A stretch of DNA of 64,000 nt from Selenomonadales bacterium (lineage in GTDB: Bacteria > Bacillota > Negativicutes > Sporomusales > UBA7701). Both the position numbers and the translations under genes were made by a program. Location: the NCBI GenBank assembly GCA_029975165.1, contig JARKPR010000003.1:124001-188000 (forward strand), in the 5' to 3' direction. The notes beneath the pieces are model-generated. The model made no database searches. It saw nothing but the letters and a program-made list of their open reading frames with translations, and was not told the DNA's origin. Shown here piece by piece: positions 20,472-27,172 of the stretch (its first letter is position 1; each line of letters opens with the position of its first letter).

Positions 20472-21746
20472 CTATTGCTGCAGCGCTTCGAGAGCCTTGA
20501 CAAGCACGTCGTCGCTGCCGAAGGCGCCGGCTTTGGTGACAACCTTGAGGCCTTCCCGGCGCCCGCCCTGCAGTTCGCCCACCGGGACGCCCGGCGCTAC
20601 TTCGCGGGTCACTTTGAGTCCGGTGGCCCCGAGGGCGGCGCACACGGCCACGGCGATATCGCCACCGGTGAGCACCAGGCCGCCGAGGGAGAGGTTCTCG
20701 GCCAGCAGGCGGCCGATTTCGCCGAGGCTGTCGGCGATGAGGGTGCCGGCCTGCTGGCCGTCGAGGCCGAGAGCCTGGGCCTCGCTGCGGGTGGCCGCGA
20801 CGATGTCGTCGCTGTAGCCGGAGGCGAGTACGGCGTTTTTGCCGTCCTGTACGGCGGCGGCAGCCGCCGCGTAGCAGCGGTCGATCTCGGCTTGCCGCCT
20901 GGCGGCGGTAAGCAGGGCGGCCGGGGTGACCATTATGTAGGCGATGTCGGCACGTTCGCTGAGCTTGGCCACCTGGCTGCGGGTGACGTTGGATACGCTG
21001 CCGGCGATGACTACGACCGGTTCGCGGCGCCGGCCGCGGCCGCTAAGGCCTGAAGCGGCCGGCAGGTATTCGGCCAGACCGGCCGACCCGACCCACAGGG
21101 CGGCCAGGCCGCTGGCGACGATGGCGGCGGCCAGGTTTCTGAGCTGCTCGTCCTGCCAGGCGTCGCAGACGACCACCCCCGCCCCTTCCCCGGCGAGCCG
21201 CACCAGTTCGGCGGCGATGGCCGCCTCGCCGGCCAGCATGGTTTTCAGGGCGATGCTGGCGACTTTTCGCTTGGTCTGGCCGGCCAGCAGGGCGGGTACG
21301 GAGGATTCCCTGACAGGCATCTTGGGGTCGCGGGCGATTTCGCTGGCCTCGACGGGCACGCCGTTGAGGAGGTGCAGCCCACCGACGGTAACGCGGCCGT
21401 TCTTGGGGAAGGCGGGGGCGACGACGGCCAGTTTGAGGCCGCATTCGTCCATGATGGCGTCGATCTCCGGCCCGAGGTTGCCGCGGAGGGTGGAGTCGAC
21501 CTTTTTGTAGACGGTGCCGATGCCGCCGTCCCTGACGAGCCGCGCGGCCTCGGCGGCCTTGGCGCGCGCTTCCCCGGCCGGCAGGGCGCGGCTGTTGGTG
21601 TCGATGACAACGACGTCGGCGGACAGGGCGGCGGCGAAGTTTTTCGCTCCCAGCAGCACGACGGTCTCCAGCCCCTGTTTGGCGAACTGGACGCCGGTGT
21701 CGTTGGCGCCGGTAAGGTCGTCGGCGATTACGGCGATTCTTTTCAT
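20472..21746 (-). CDS. Four-carbon acid sugar kinase family protein (DUF1537)
   Basis: Cytoplasmic kinase of 424 residues, family of OtnK/DtnK, which phosphorylate D-threonate, D-erythronate or 3-oxo-tetronate. N-terminal sugar-acid domain: AVIADDLTGANDTGVQFA at residues ~5-22, KKVDSTLRGNLGPEI near 85 and APAFPKNGR near 115. C-terminal nucleotide-binding domain: VVIAGSVSNVTRSQ near 240, and the glycine-rich LVLTGGDIAVAVCAALG near 360 with APGVPVGEL. It is the last gene of an operon after the split UxaA-type dehydratase, matching known acid-sugar routes. ATG at 21746 is chosen over GTG at 21755 because an AGAGGTG site is well spaced. Confidence 0.9.
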   Translation of the reverse strand: MKRIAVIADDLTGANDTGVQFAKQGLETVVLLGAKNFAAALSADVVVIDTNSRALPAGEARAKAAEAARLVRDGGIGTVYKKVDSTLRGNLGPEIDAIMDECGLKLAVVAPAFPKNGRVTVGGLHLLNGVPVEASEIARDPKMPVRESSVPALLAGQTKRKVASIALKTMLAGEAAIAAELVRLAGEGAGVVVCDAWQDEQLRNLAAAIVASGLAALWVGSAGLAEYLPAASGLSGRGRRREPVVVIAGSVSNVTRSQVAKLSERADIAYIMVTPAALLTAARRQAEIDRCYAAAAAAVQDGKNAVLASGYSDDIVAATRSEAQALGLDGQQAGTLIADSLGEIGRLLAENLSLGGLVLTGGDIAVAVCAALGATGLKVTREVAPGVPVGELQGGRREGLKVVTKAGAFGSDDVLVKALEALQQ

Positions 21747-21768
21747 GCTGGTCACCTCTGTAAGCGCT

Positions 21769-22050
21769 TTATTTATCGCCGCGGCCGCGGCAGCTTTCCA
21801 GGTTGTGGACGTGAACGTGCTCGCCGGGCAGAATGTCCCGGGTGGCGAGGCCGATGGTTTCGCCGTATTTTTTCACCGCTTCGCCTTGTTTGATGGCCCG
21901 GAGGGCGAATTTGTGGCCGAAGGGGATTTTGTCGACCACGGTTATGGTTGTTTTGCCGTCGCCGCTTTGGACGGCAACGGCCGTACCGGATTCCACCGTT
22001 TCGACGACCGTGCAGACGTTGTCGGCCGGTTTCATGACAATCGCTTTCAT
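21769..22050 (-). CDS. UxaA-family hydro-lyase, small (SAF-domain) subunit
   Basis: 93-residue SAF-domain protein corresponding to the N-terminal part of altronate dehydratase UxaA and to SuyA of sulfolactate sulfo-lyase. Visible features are KPADNVCTVV, IPFGHKFALRAIKQGE with the conserved His-Lys, KYGETIGLATRDI, and the metal-site GEHVHVHNLES ending RGRGD. It starts 16 bp after the large subunit stop, with an AGGAAGGGG site, and would form a two-component dehydratase with it. The split arrangement is common in Firmicutes. Whether the substrate is an aldonate, a tetronate or a sulfonated acid cannot be told from this subunit. Confidence 0.85.
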   Translation of the reverse strand: MKAIVMKPADNVCTVVETVESGTAVAVQSGDGKTTITVVDKIPFGHKFALRAIKQGEAVKKYGETIGLATRDILPGEHVHVHNLESCRGRGDK

Positions 22051-22066
22051 GTTATCTTCCCCTTCC

Positions 22067-23230
22067 TCACATTGTGGGCCCGATGCGGTTGATGGCGAAG
22101 TCGTTGAAGCCGAGGGTTTCGGCTTTGGCGAGCTTCCCGGAGGCGACTGCGAGCATGTCGGCGAAAATGCGCCGCCCCACATCGGCGACCGTCTCTTCGC
22201 CGGTAACGACCGTGCCGGCGTCGAGGTCGATGTTGTCGTTCATTTTATGGAAGAGGGGGGTCGTGGTCGCGACCTTGATGGTGGGGGCGATGGGAGAACC
22301 GCAACACGTGCCCCGCCCGGTGGTGAAGACGACGAGATGGCAGCCGCCGGCGACCATGCCGGTGATCTGTTCGATATCCTGGCCGGGGGTGTCCATCCAG
22401 ACCAGGCCTTTCTTGGTTATCGGCGCTGCGTATTCGATGACGTCCTGAAGAGGCTTGGAGCCGGCTTTGTAGATGCAGCCGAGGGATTTTTCTTCGATGG
22501 ATGACAGGCCGCCTTCGATGTTGCCGGGGGTGGGCTGGCCGCCGCGCATGTCGACGCCCATGCCGGTAGCGAGGGCTTCGCAGCGGTCGATTACTTCGTA
22601 GCAGCGTTTGGCGACCTTGTCGTCAACTGCGCGGGCGGCGACGAGGTGTTCGGCGCCGATGATCTCGGTAGTCTCGGCGAGGATGACGGTGCCGCCGGCA
22701 TCGATGAGCATGTCGCTGGCCACGCCGAGGGCGGGATTGGCGGATATGCCTGAGCAGGCGTCGGAACCGCCGCATTCGGTGCCGAGGATAAGTTCGCCGG
22801 CGTCGATGGGCTCGCGAGCGAGGCCCGAGGCTTCGCCAACCATGGCCCGGGCGGCGGTGACGCCGGCGGCGGTGGCTTTGACCGACCCGCCTTCGTCCTG
22901 AATTATGACCAGGTGGACCGGTTTGTACGGGCATTGTTTGCGGATGGCGGCGGCGATATCCTGGGCGCGGATGGTTTCGCAGCCGAGACCGACGACGATC
23001 ACGCCGTAGACGTTGGGGTGGGTGCCGTGGGCGACGAGGACATGGGCGGTGAGGTCGGCGTCGGCGCCCAGCTGGGTACAGCCATGCTGGTGCTCGACCC
23101 AGACGGTGCCGGATACTTGCTGGGAAATGCCGCGGGCGACGCGGTTGGCGCAAACTACCGAGGGGATGACGAGCACGTGGTTCCGAATGCCCACCGTCCC
23201 GTCCGGACGCCGGTAACCTTGGAATTTCAT
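22067..23230 (-). CDS. UxaA-family hydro-lyase, large subunit
   Basis: 387-residue catalytic subunit matching the C-terminal domain of UxaA/GarD dehydratases and SuyB. It opens with FQGYRRPDGTVGIRNHVLVIPSV, the family hallmark, and carries HQHGCTQLG near residue 50, TECGGSDACSGISANPALG near 155, and TTGRGTCCGSPIAPTIKV near 305, with several cysteines and histidines for an iron site. Family reaction: metal-dependent dehydration of an acid sugar to a 2-keto-3-deoxy acid. It is the first gene of the dehydratase-kinase operon, behind a sigma-54 promoter. ATG at 23230 with a GAGGTG site is preferred over TTG at 23236. Confidence 0.88.
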   Translation of the reverse strand: MKFQGYRRPDGTVGIRNHVLVIPSVVCANRVARGISQQVSGTVWVEHQHGCTQLGADADLTAHVLVAHGTHPNVYGVIVVGLGCETIRAQDIAAAIRKQCPYKPVHLVIIQDEGGSVKATAAGVTAARAMVGEASGLAREPIDAGELILGTECGGSDACSGISANPALGVASDMLIDAGGTVILAETTEIIGAEHLVAARAVDDKVAKRCYEVIDRCEALATGMGVDMRGGQPTPGNIEGGLSSIEEKSLGCIYKAGSKPLQDVIEYAAPITKKGLVWMDTPGQDIEQITGMVAGGCHLVVFTTGRGTCCGSPIAPTIKVATTTPLFHKMNDNIDLDAGTVVTGEETVADVGRRIFADMLAVASGKLAKAETLGFNDFAINRIGPTM

Positions 23231-23290
23231 TGGCAATCACCTCGTATTGATAAAATTGGGTAACTATTGTCCTGGGCAACAATCATAATA

Positions 23291-23306
23291 TGCAAAAAAC
23301 ATGCCA
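23291..23306 (-). promoter_or_regulatory. Sigma-54 promoter for the dehydratase-kinase operon
   Basis: On the minus strand TGGCATG, four T, then TTGCA: correct GG-N10-GC spacing and only one mismatch to the -24/-12 consensus. It lies about 60 bp upstream of the large-subunit ATG. Confidence 0.85.
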
Positions 23307-23337
23307 GGTCCTCAGGTAATGCGCGGCTGAAGTTTTG

Positions 23338-23364
23338 AGTAAGGTCATATAGTCGTTTCTTACT
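23338..23364. promoter_or_regulatory. Candidate enhancer site upstream of the second sigma-54 promoter
   Basis: AGTAAG (23338-23343) and CTTACT (23359-23364) are 6-bp inverted arms with centres 21 bp apart, the spacing of the palindrome at 18419. The word differs from that site and short arms can arise by chance. The remaining 23365-23530 stretch shows no gene. Confidence 0.3.
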
Positions 23365-23539
23365 GAATTACTTTAAGTTTGTTCGAATAATGTATTCCCA
23401 TAACGAATAGCGAAATCCTGCAAGTTTAAGATCATTATTGCGCCTTTCATGGCGGGTTGCCAGCGCGCGGTATGTTGCGTTGAAAACATAATTTGCACTG
23501 GAAAGAATCTGGTCTCAATGGTAAAATTATGTTATATAT

Positions 23540-23564
23540 TGTCAAATATATACTTTATATGACA
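23540..23564. promoter_or_regulatory. AT-rich promoter region of the KAS III operon with short inverted repeat
   Basis: Very AT-rich sequence 60-85 bp upstream of the KAS III gene contains TGTCA (23540-23544) and TGACA (23560-23564) in inverted orientation, separated by AT-rich sequence. No single -35/-10 pair stands out. It probably contains the operon promoter. Confidence 0.35.
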
Positions 23565-23625
23565 TGTTTTGCTAATATATACTTCCAAAAGAAACAATGG
23601 AAACGACGGAACGGGGTAACGAAAA

Positions 23626-24609
23626 ATGATGGGTGTCGGTATTATCGGCTTGGGCCATTATGCCCCGGAAAAAAGGCTGACAAACGCAGACCTGGAAAAG
23701 ACCCTGGGCCTGACGGCCGAAAGCATTTTGCAGCGTTCCGGCATAAACCAGCGCCATATCGCCAGCCCGGAGGAGGCTACCTCAGACCTGGCCTCACGGG
23801 CCGCCAGGCTTGCTCTGGCGGATGCCAGGGTCGACCCGGAGGAAATAGATCTGATTATTGTCGCTACCACCACTCCCGATTGCTATGGCCCCCCTACTGC
23901 CGCGGCGGTGCAGGCGCAGCTTCAGGCGAAGAGAGCCGCGGCCTGCGATTTGTCGGCGGCCTGTTCCGGGTTTGTCTACAGTTTTGTGCTTGGCTGCCAA
24001 TTGATTAAGTCGGGGCTATATCGCAAGGTGCTTGTAATCGGCGGCGAAGTACTGTCCAGGATAACCGACTGGACGGACCCCGACACCGCCATTCTGTTCG
24101 GCGACGGCGCCGGAGCCGCAGTGTTGGGCGAAGTGCCGGCAGGCTACGGCCTTTTGGGTTCCGATCTCGGGGTGGACGGTTCCGGGTTCGATGCCCTCAA
24201 GGTGCCGGCCGGCGGCGGCCGGCGGCCGGCGTCGGCGGAAACGGTGGCTAAGCGGCTTCATTATGTGTCGATGGATGGCTACCGGGTATTCATGTTCGCT
24301 ATGCGGGTTTTGGGCGACTCGATTCGGCGTTCGCTGACCGCGGCGGGGTTCGGGTCCGACGATATAGACCTGCTGGTGCCGCATCAGGCCAATCTCCGCA
24401 TTATCGAGGCGGCGGCCAGAAGGGTGGATTTGCCGCTTGAAAAGACGTTTGTCAATATTGACCGTTATGGCAATACTTCGGCAGCCTCCGTCCCGATCGC
24501 GCTAAGCGAAGCAAAGGCCGCCGGCCGTATACGGCGGGGCAACCGCGTAGTCCTGGTCGGCTTCGGCGCCGGATTGACCTGGGCTTCCTGTGTGCTGAGA
24601 TGGTATTGA
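23626..24609 (+). CDS. 3-oxoacyl-ACP synthase III-like (KAS III/FabH family)
   Basis: Thiolase-fold condensing enzyme of 327 residues. The catalytic triad is complete: Cys113 in DLSAACSGF, His253 in LLVPHQANLRII, Asn283 in RYGNTSAASVP. The C-terminal GNRVVLVGFGAGLTWAS is typical of FabH. FabH condenses an acyl-CoA with malonyl-ACP; paralogues outside fatty-acid operons make starter units or transfer acyl groups in specialised metabolism. There is no fabD/fabG/fabF here. Instead the operon continues with GNAT-like, ACP and GNAT-like genes, so this is probably a dedicated enzyme. The start codon (23626 or the adjacent ATG at 23629) has only a weak ribosome site, which suggests low expression. 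Confidence 0.9.
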   Translation: MMGVGIIGLGHYAPEKRLTNADLEKTLGLTAESILQRSGINQRHIASPEEATSDLASRAARLALADARVDPEEIDLIIVATTTPDCYGPPTAAAVQAQLQAKRAAACDLSAACSGFVYSFVLGCQLIKSGLYRKVLVIGGEVLSRITDWTDPDTAILFGDGAGAAVLGEVPAGYGLLGSDLGVDGSGFDALKVPAGGGRRPASAETVAKRLHYVSMDGYRVFMFAMRVLGDSIRRSLTAAGFGSDDIDLLVPHQANLRIIEAAARRVDLPLEKTFVNIDRYGNTSAASVPIALSEAKAAGRIRRGNRVVLVGFGAGLTWASCVLRWY

Positions 24610-25619
24610 CGAGCGGGGACGACAAGGCGTATGAGATAATGCCGCTTACCGCCGAGGACGCCGGTCTTGTGGGCGGCGTGTTCCGTGCGGCGTACGGTGA
24701 CGGCTATCCGTATACGGAGGTGTATCAGCCGGAAAAGTTGCGGTCGGAGCTCCGGGAGGGGCGGCTGATTGCCTTCCTGGCCGTCGATCCTGCCGGACGT
24801 CCGGTCGGTTATTTCGCTCAGGCCAAGACGGCGCCCAATCCCCGGCTATGGGAGGAAAAGGGGCTGGCCGTGGCCCCGGAATATGGGCATACCCAATTGG
24901 CCCTGGCCTTGGTCAGCCGCGTTCGGGGTTCAATATTGCCGGCTCACGACGGTATTTTCAGCACAGCGGTGTGTCATCACTATTTTTCTCAGGTGGTATG
25001 CGCCAAGGGCGGCCGCAGCGATTGCGCACTGGGGCTGGATCAGCTTGAGGGCAATGTCTTCCGGGAACGGGCAGCCGCAGCCGGGCGGGTGGCTCTCCTG
25101 CTGAACTTTTCCGAGCACTCTGCCCCGCCGGCCCCGGTATATTTGCCGCCGGAATACGCCGTTATCCTGCGGCGGCTGGCTAAGCCCCTGCGACCGCGGG
25201 TTTTCCGGCCGGCGGACGCGCCGCTGCCGGTCAGCGGGCTTACCGTGCGGGTGGATAGCTATTACGAGTCGGCCCGCACTTGGACAGTTTCGGTACGGAA
25301 GGTTGGCGCGGACTGGCCGGCGGTGCTGGAGAAGCTTTTGCTGCAGGCAGCACGCCGAGGTGTAATCAGCTTGCAGGTAACAATCAACGCCGACAGGCCA
25401 TCGCTGGGGGCCGCCATCGCGTTGATGCGGCGCAGGGGGTTCTTCTTCGGCGGATTGGCGCCGCGCTGGTTCGGGACGGACGGGGTTATGCTGCAAAAGG
25501 TGTTAGGCAAAGATCCGGATTATGACGGTATCAGGCTTTATACGACGACAGCCCGCGAACTGCTTGCCTTCATCCGCGCCGACCGGGATGCCGCGAATCT
25601 GTTGGCGGCAGCTAAATAA
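24600..25619 (+). CDS. GNAT-like two-domain protein (first of a paralogous pair)
   Basis: 339-residue protein whose N-terminal ~110 residues resemble a GNAT acyltransferase (PLTAEDAGLVGGVFRAAYG, then PYTEVYQPEKL, then LAVDPAGRPVGYFA). A middle segment has the unusual TAVCHHYFSQVVCAKGGRSDCAL with several Cys and His, then PVYLPPEYAVIL. The C-terminal domain (from ~225) ends in MRRRGFFFGGLAPRWFGTDG, like the late GNAT beta-strand region. This layout recalls poorly characterised GNAT proteins found near anti-sigma-type ATPases. Its start overlaps the KAS III stop by 10 bp, indicating translational coupling. A paralogue lies after the ACP gene. Possible role: acyl transfer from ACP to an amine; no substrate is evident. 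Confidence 0.75.
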   Translation: MVLTSGDDKAYEIMPLTAEDAGLVGGVFRAAYGDGYPYTEVYQPEKLRSELREGRLIAFLAVDPAGRPVGYFAQAKTAPNPRLWEEKGLAVAPEYGHTQLALALVSRVRGSILPAHDGIFSTAVCHHYFSQVVCAKGGRSDCALGLDQLEGNVFRERAAAAGRVALLLNFSEHSAPPAPVYLPPEYAVILRRLAKPLRPRVFRPADAPLPVSGLTVRVDSYYESARTWTVSVRKVGADWPAVLEKLLLQAARRGVISLQVTINADRPSLGAAIALMRRRGFFFGGLAPRWFGTDGVMLQKVLGKDPDYDGIRLYTTTARELLAFIRADRDAANLLAAAK

Positions 25620-25637
25620 AAAGGAGGAATGAGTAGC

Positions 25638-25880
25638 ATGACAACATTGGAAAAAGTGGGCGAGATCATTCTGAAATTCAAGAAGGGCAAGGTTGCCCCC
25701 GAGGCGCTGAAACCGGGCGCCCTCCTGACGAAGGATATCGGTCTGGATTCCCTGGATCTCACGGAGCTCTGGGTGCTCACCGAGGATGCTTTCAAGCTGA
25801 AGATTTCCCTGGAGGATGCAGGCAAAATGAAGACTCTGGGCGATGTCGCCGGGTATATCGACAAGCAGCTTTCGGCATAG
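25638..25880 (+). CDS. Acyl carrier protein
   Basis: 80-residue carrier protein. The phosphopantetheine site is Ser38 in DIGLDSLDLTEL, the ACP signature. Helix-rich acidic flanks and length fit a discrete type II ACP. Its K-rich first helix (KFKKGKVAPE) differs from the usual acidic AcpP of fatty-acid synthesis, and no fab genes adjoin it, so it is probably a dedicated carrier for the neighbouring KAS III and GNAT-like proteins. ATG at 25638 is chosen: AAAGGAGG at 25620-25627 is spaced correctly for it but abuts the ATG at 25629. Confidence 0.92.
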   Translation: MTTLEKVGEIILKFKKGKVAPEALKPGALLTKDIGLDSLDLTELWVLTEDAFKLKISLEDAGKMKTLGDVAGYIDKQLSA

Positions 25881-25902
25881 TTGCCCCGGGGAGGGTTTCG
25901 TC

Positions 25903-26916
25903 TTGGCTGACAACGCTTTTCGCATCGTGCCGGTTGACGATGCCAACGCCGCTTTTGTGGGCACGGTGTTCCGGTCCATATACGGCGATGATTTCCCGGT
26001 GAAGGACGTGTACCAGCCGAATATCCTGGCGCGCGAGATCCGGGCGGGACGGGTGGCCGCTTCCCTGGCTTTCGACGAATCAGGCCGGCCGGCCGGCTAT
26101 ATTTCCTTATTCAAGAACGCTCCCAATCCCCGTCTGTGGGAAGGGGGCAATCTGGTCGTCGACCCCGCTTACAAGCACCATACCGACTTGTCGGCCCAGC
26201 TATTCAGCCACTACTTCAATTCGTCGATCAACAGCAGCCTCGATGGCGACGGCATTTACGGCGAAGCAGTATGCCATCACTACTTCACCCAGGTGGGCTG
26301 CGCCAAATCGGGTATGGTCGACTGCGCAATCGAGCTGGACCAACTGGACGGCGCCAGTTTCAAGGACGGTAAGACCGAAAGCGAGCGGGTGGCCTGTGTT
26401 CTCAACTTCCTGGAGATGACCGACCCGCCGGCGCCCGAATATCTGCCTCCCCAGTACGCCGATGTGTTGGGCGGCTTGGCTCAGCCGCTCCGCCCCCGCT
26501 CCTTCCTGACGGCCAAAACCCCGTTGCCCGCCAGCGGGATTACCGTGCGGGAGGATAAGTATCATGAATCAGCCCGCACCTGGAAAACCGCTGTCCGCGA
26601 GGTGGGGGCCGACTGGCCGGCAGTGCTGGAGGAGCTGCTCGGGGAAGCGGCCCATCGTCGGGTCATCAGCCTGCAGGTAACGCTCAATACCTCCTGCCCC
26701 CACATCGGCGACGCTATAAATCTGATGCGCCGGCGGGGCTTCTTTCTCGGCGGACTGGCGCCGCGCTGGTTCGGGACTGACGGTGTTCTGCTACAGAAGG
26801 TGCTGGGAAAAGAACCGGATTATGACGGCATAAGGCTGTATACCAAAACGGCCAGAGACCTGCTGGGCTATATCAAGGCCGACCGGGCCGAAGTGCTCCG
26901 GCTCGAAGGACGATGA
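25903..26916 (+). CDS. GNAT-like two-domain protein (second of a paralogous pair)
   Basis: 337-residue paralogue of the protein at 24600. Shared segments run the whole length: VFRSIYGDDFP/VYQPNIL near the start, APNPRLWE, AVCHHYFTQVGCAKSG with DCAIELDQLDG, PEYLPPQYADVL, GADWPAVLEELL, and a nearly identical MRRRGFFLGGLAPRWFGTDG tail. Retention of the Cys/His cluster in both copies points to function, possibly metal binding or catalysis. The start is a TTG at 25903 with GGGGAGGG about nine nucleotides upstream; no in-frame ATG fits except one inside the ACP gene. It is the last gene of the operon, before a strong terminator. The two copies may form a heterodimer. Confidence 0.75.
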   Translation: MADNAFRIVPVDDANAAFVGTVFRSIYGDDFPVKDVYQPNILAREIRAGRVAASLAFDESGRPAGYISLFKNAPNPRLWEGGNLVVDPAYKHHTDLSAQLFSHYFNSSINSSLDGDGIYGEAVCHHYFTQVGCAKSGMVDCAIELDQLDGASFKDGKTESERVACVLNFLEMTDPPAPEYLPPQYADVLGGLAQPLRPRSFLTAKTPLPASGITVREDKYHESARTWKTAVREVGADWPAVLEELLGEAAHRRVISLQVTLNTSCPHIGDAINLMRRRGFFLGGLAPRWFGTDGVLLQKVLGKEPDYDGIRLYTKTARDLLGYIKADRAEVLRLEGR

Positions 26917-26932
26917 CGGGAGTCAGAAGGAT

Positions 26933-26973
26933 AAGCCTCAACCCTGGATTTTTTCGCAGGGTTGAGGCTTTTT
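26933..26973 (+). terminator. Terminator after the KAS III/ACP operon
   Basis: AAGCCTCAACCCTG (26933-26946) pairs perfectly with CAGGGTTGAGGCTT (26957-26970) and is followed by T residues. Confidence 0.92.
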
Positions 26974-27050
26974 CGCCGTTGCCAGCGATACGGTTCTACG
27001 TATCATCATCGGGTATAACGGCGAATTTTGCTCTTCAGCGGGAAACTCTT

Positions 27051-27079
27051 TTGACGTACGGTTGGATTTGTGTTATTCT
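27051..27079 (+). promoter_or_regulatory. Promoter of the ABC-F leader
   Basis: TTGACG at 27051-27056 and TATTCT at 27074-27079 are separated by 17 bp. The predicted start is near 27086, just before an ATG-led short frame and a terminator-like hairpin. Confidence 0.65.
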
Positions 27080-27099
27080 TAATTAGTATGCCGAATAAT

Positions 27100-27131
27100 A
27101 AGCCGCCGCTGTCGGACGGCTTTGTTTTTTT
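27100..27131 (+). terminator. Probable attenuator in the ABC-F leader
   Basis: AAGCCGCCG pairs with CGGACGGCTT (one bulged A) around CTGT, followed by TTTG and seven T. It lies between the promoter and the ABC-F start at 27173, so it would stop transcription before the gene. A 34-codon ATG frame at 27088-27189 spans the hairpin and overlaps the gene start. Ribosome-mediated attenuation is known for antibiotic-responsive ABC-F genes and is a reasonable model here. Confidence 0.65.
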
Positions 27132-27172
27132 AATCGATCAAACGTTTATAAAGAGGAAGGCGGAATATTGGA

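Noticed and set aside
23540-23564. Second copy of the 18419 activator palindrome
   Set aside because: Only the TGTCA/TGACA core is shared; spacing is 5 bp shorter, half a helical turn, and the sequence is AT-rich enough for chance.
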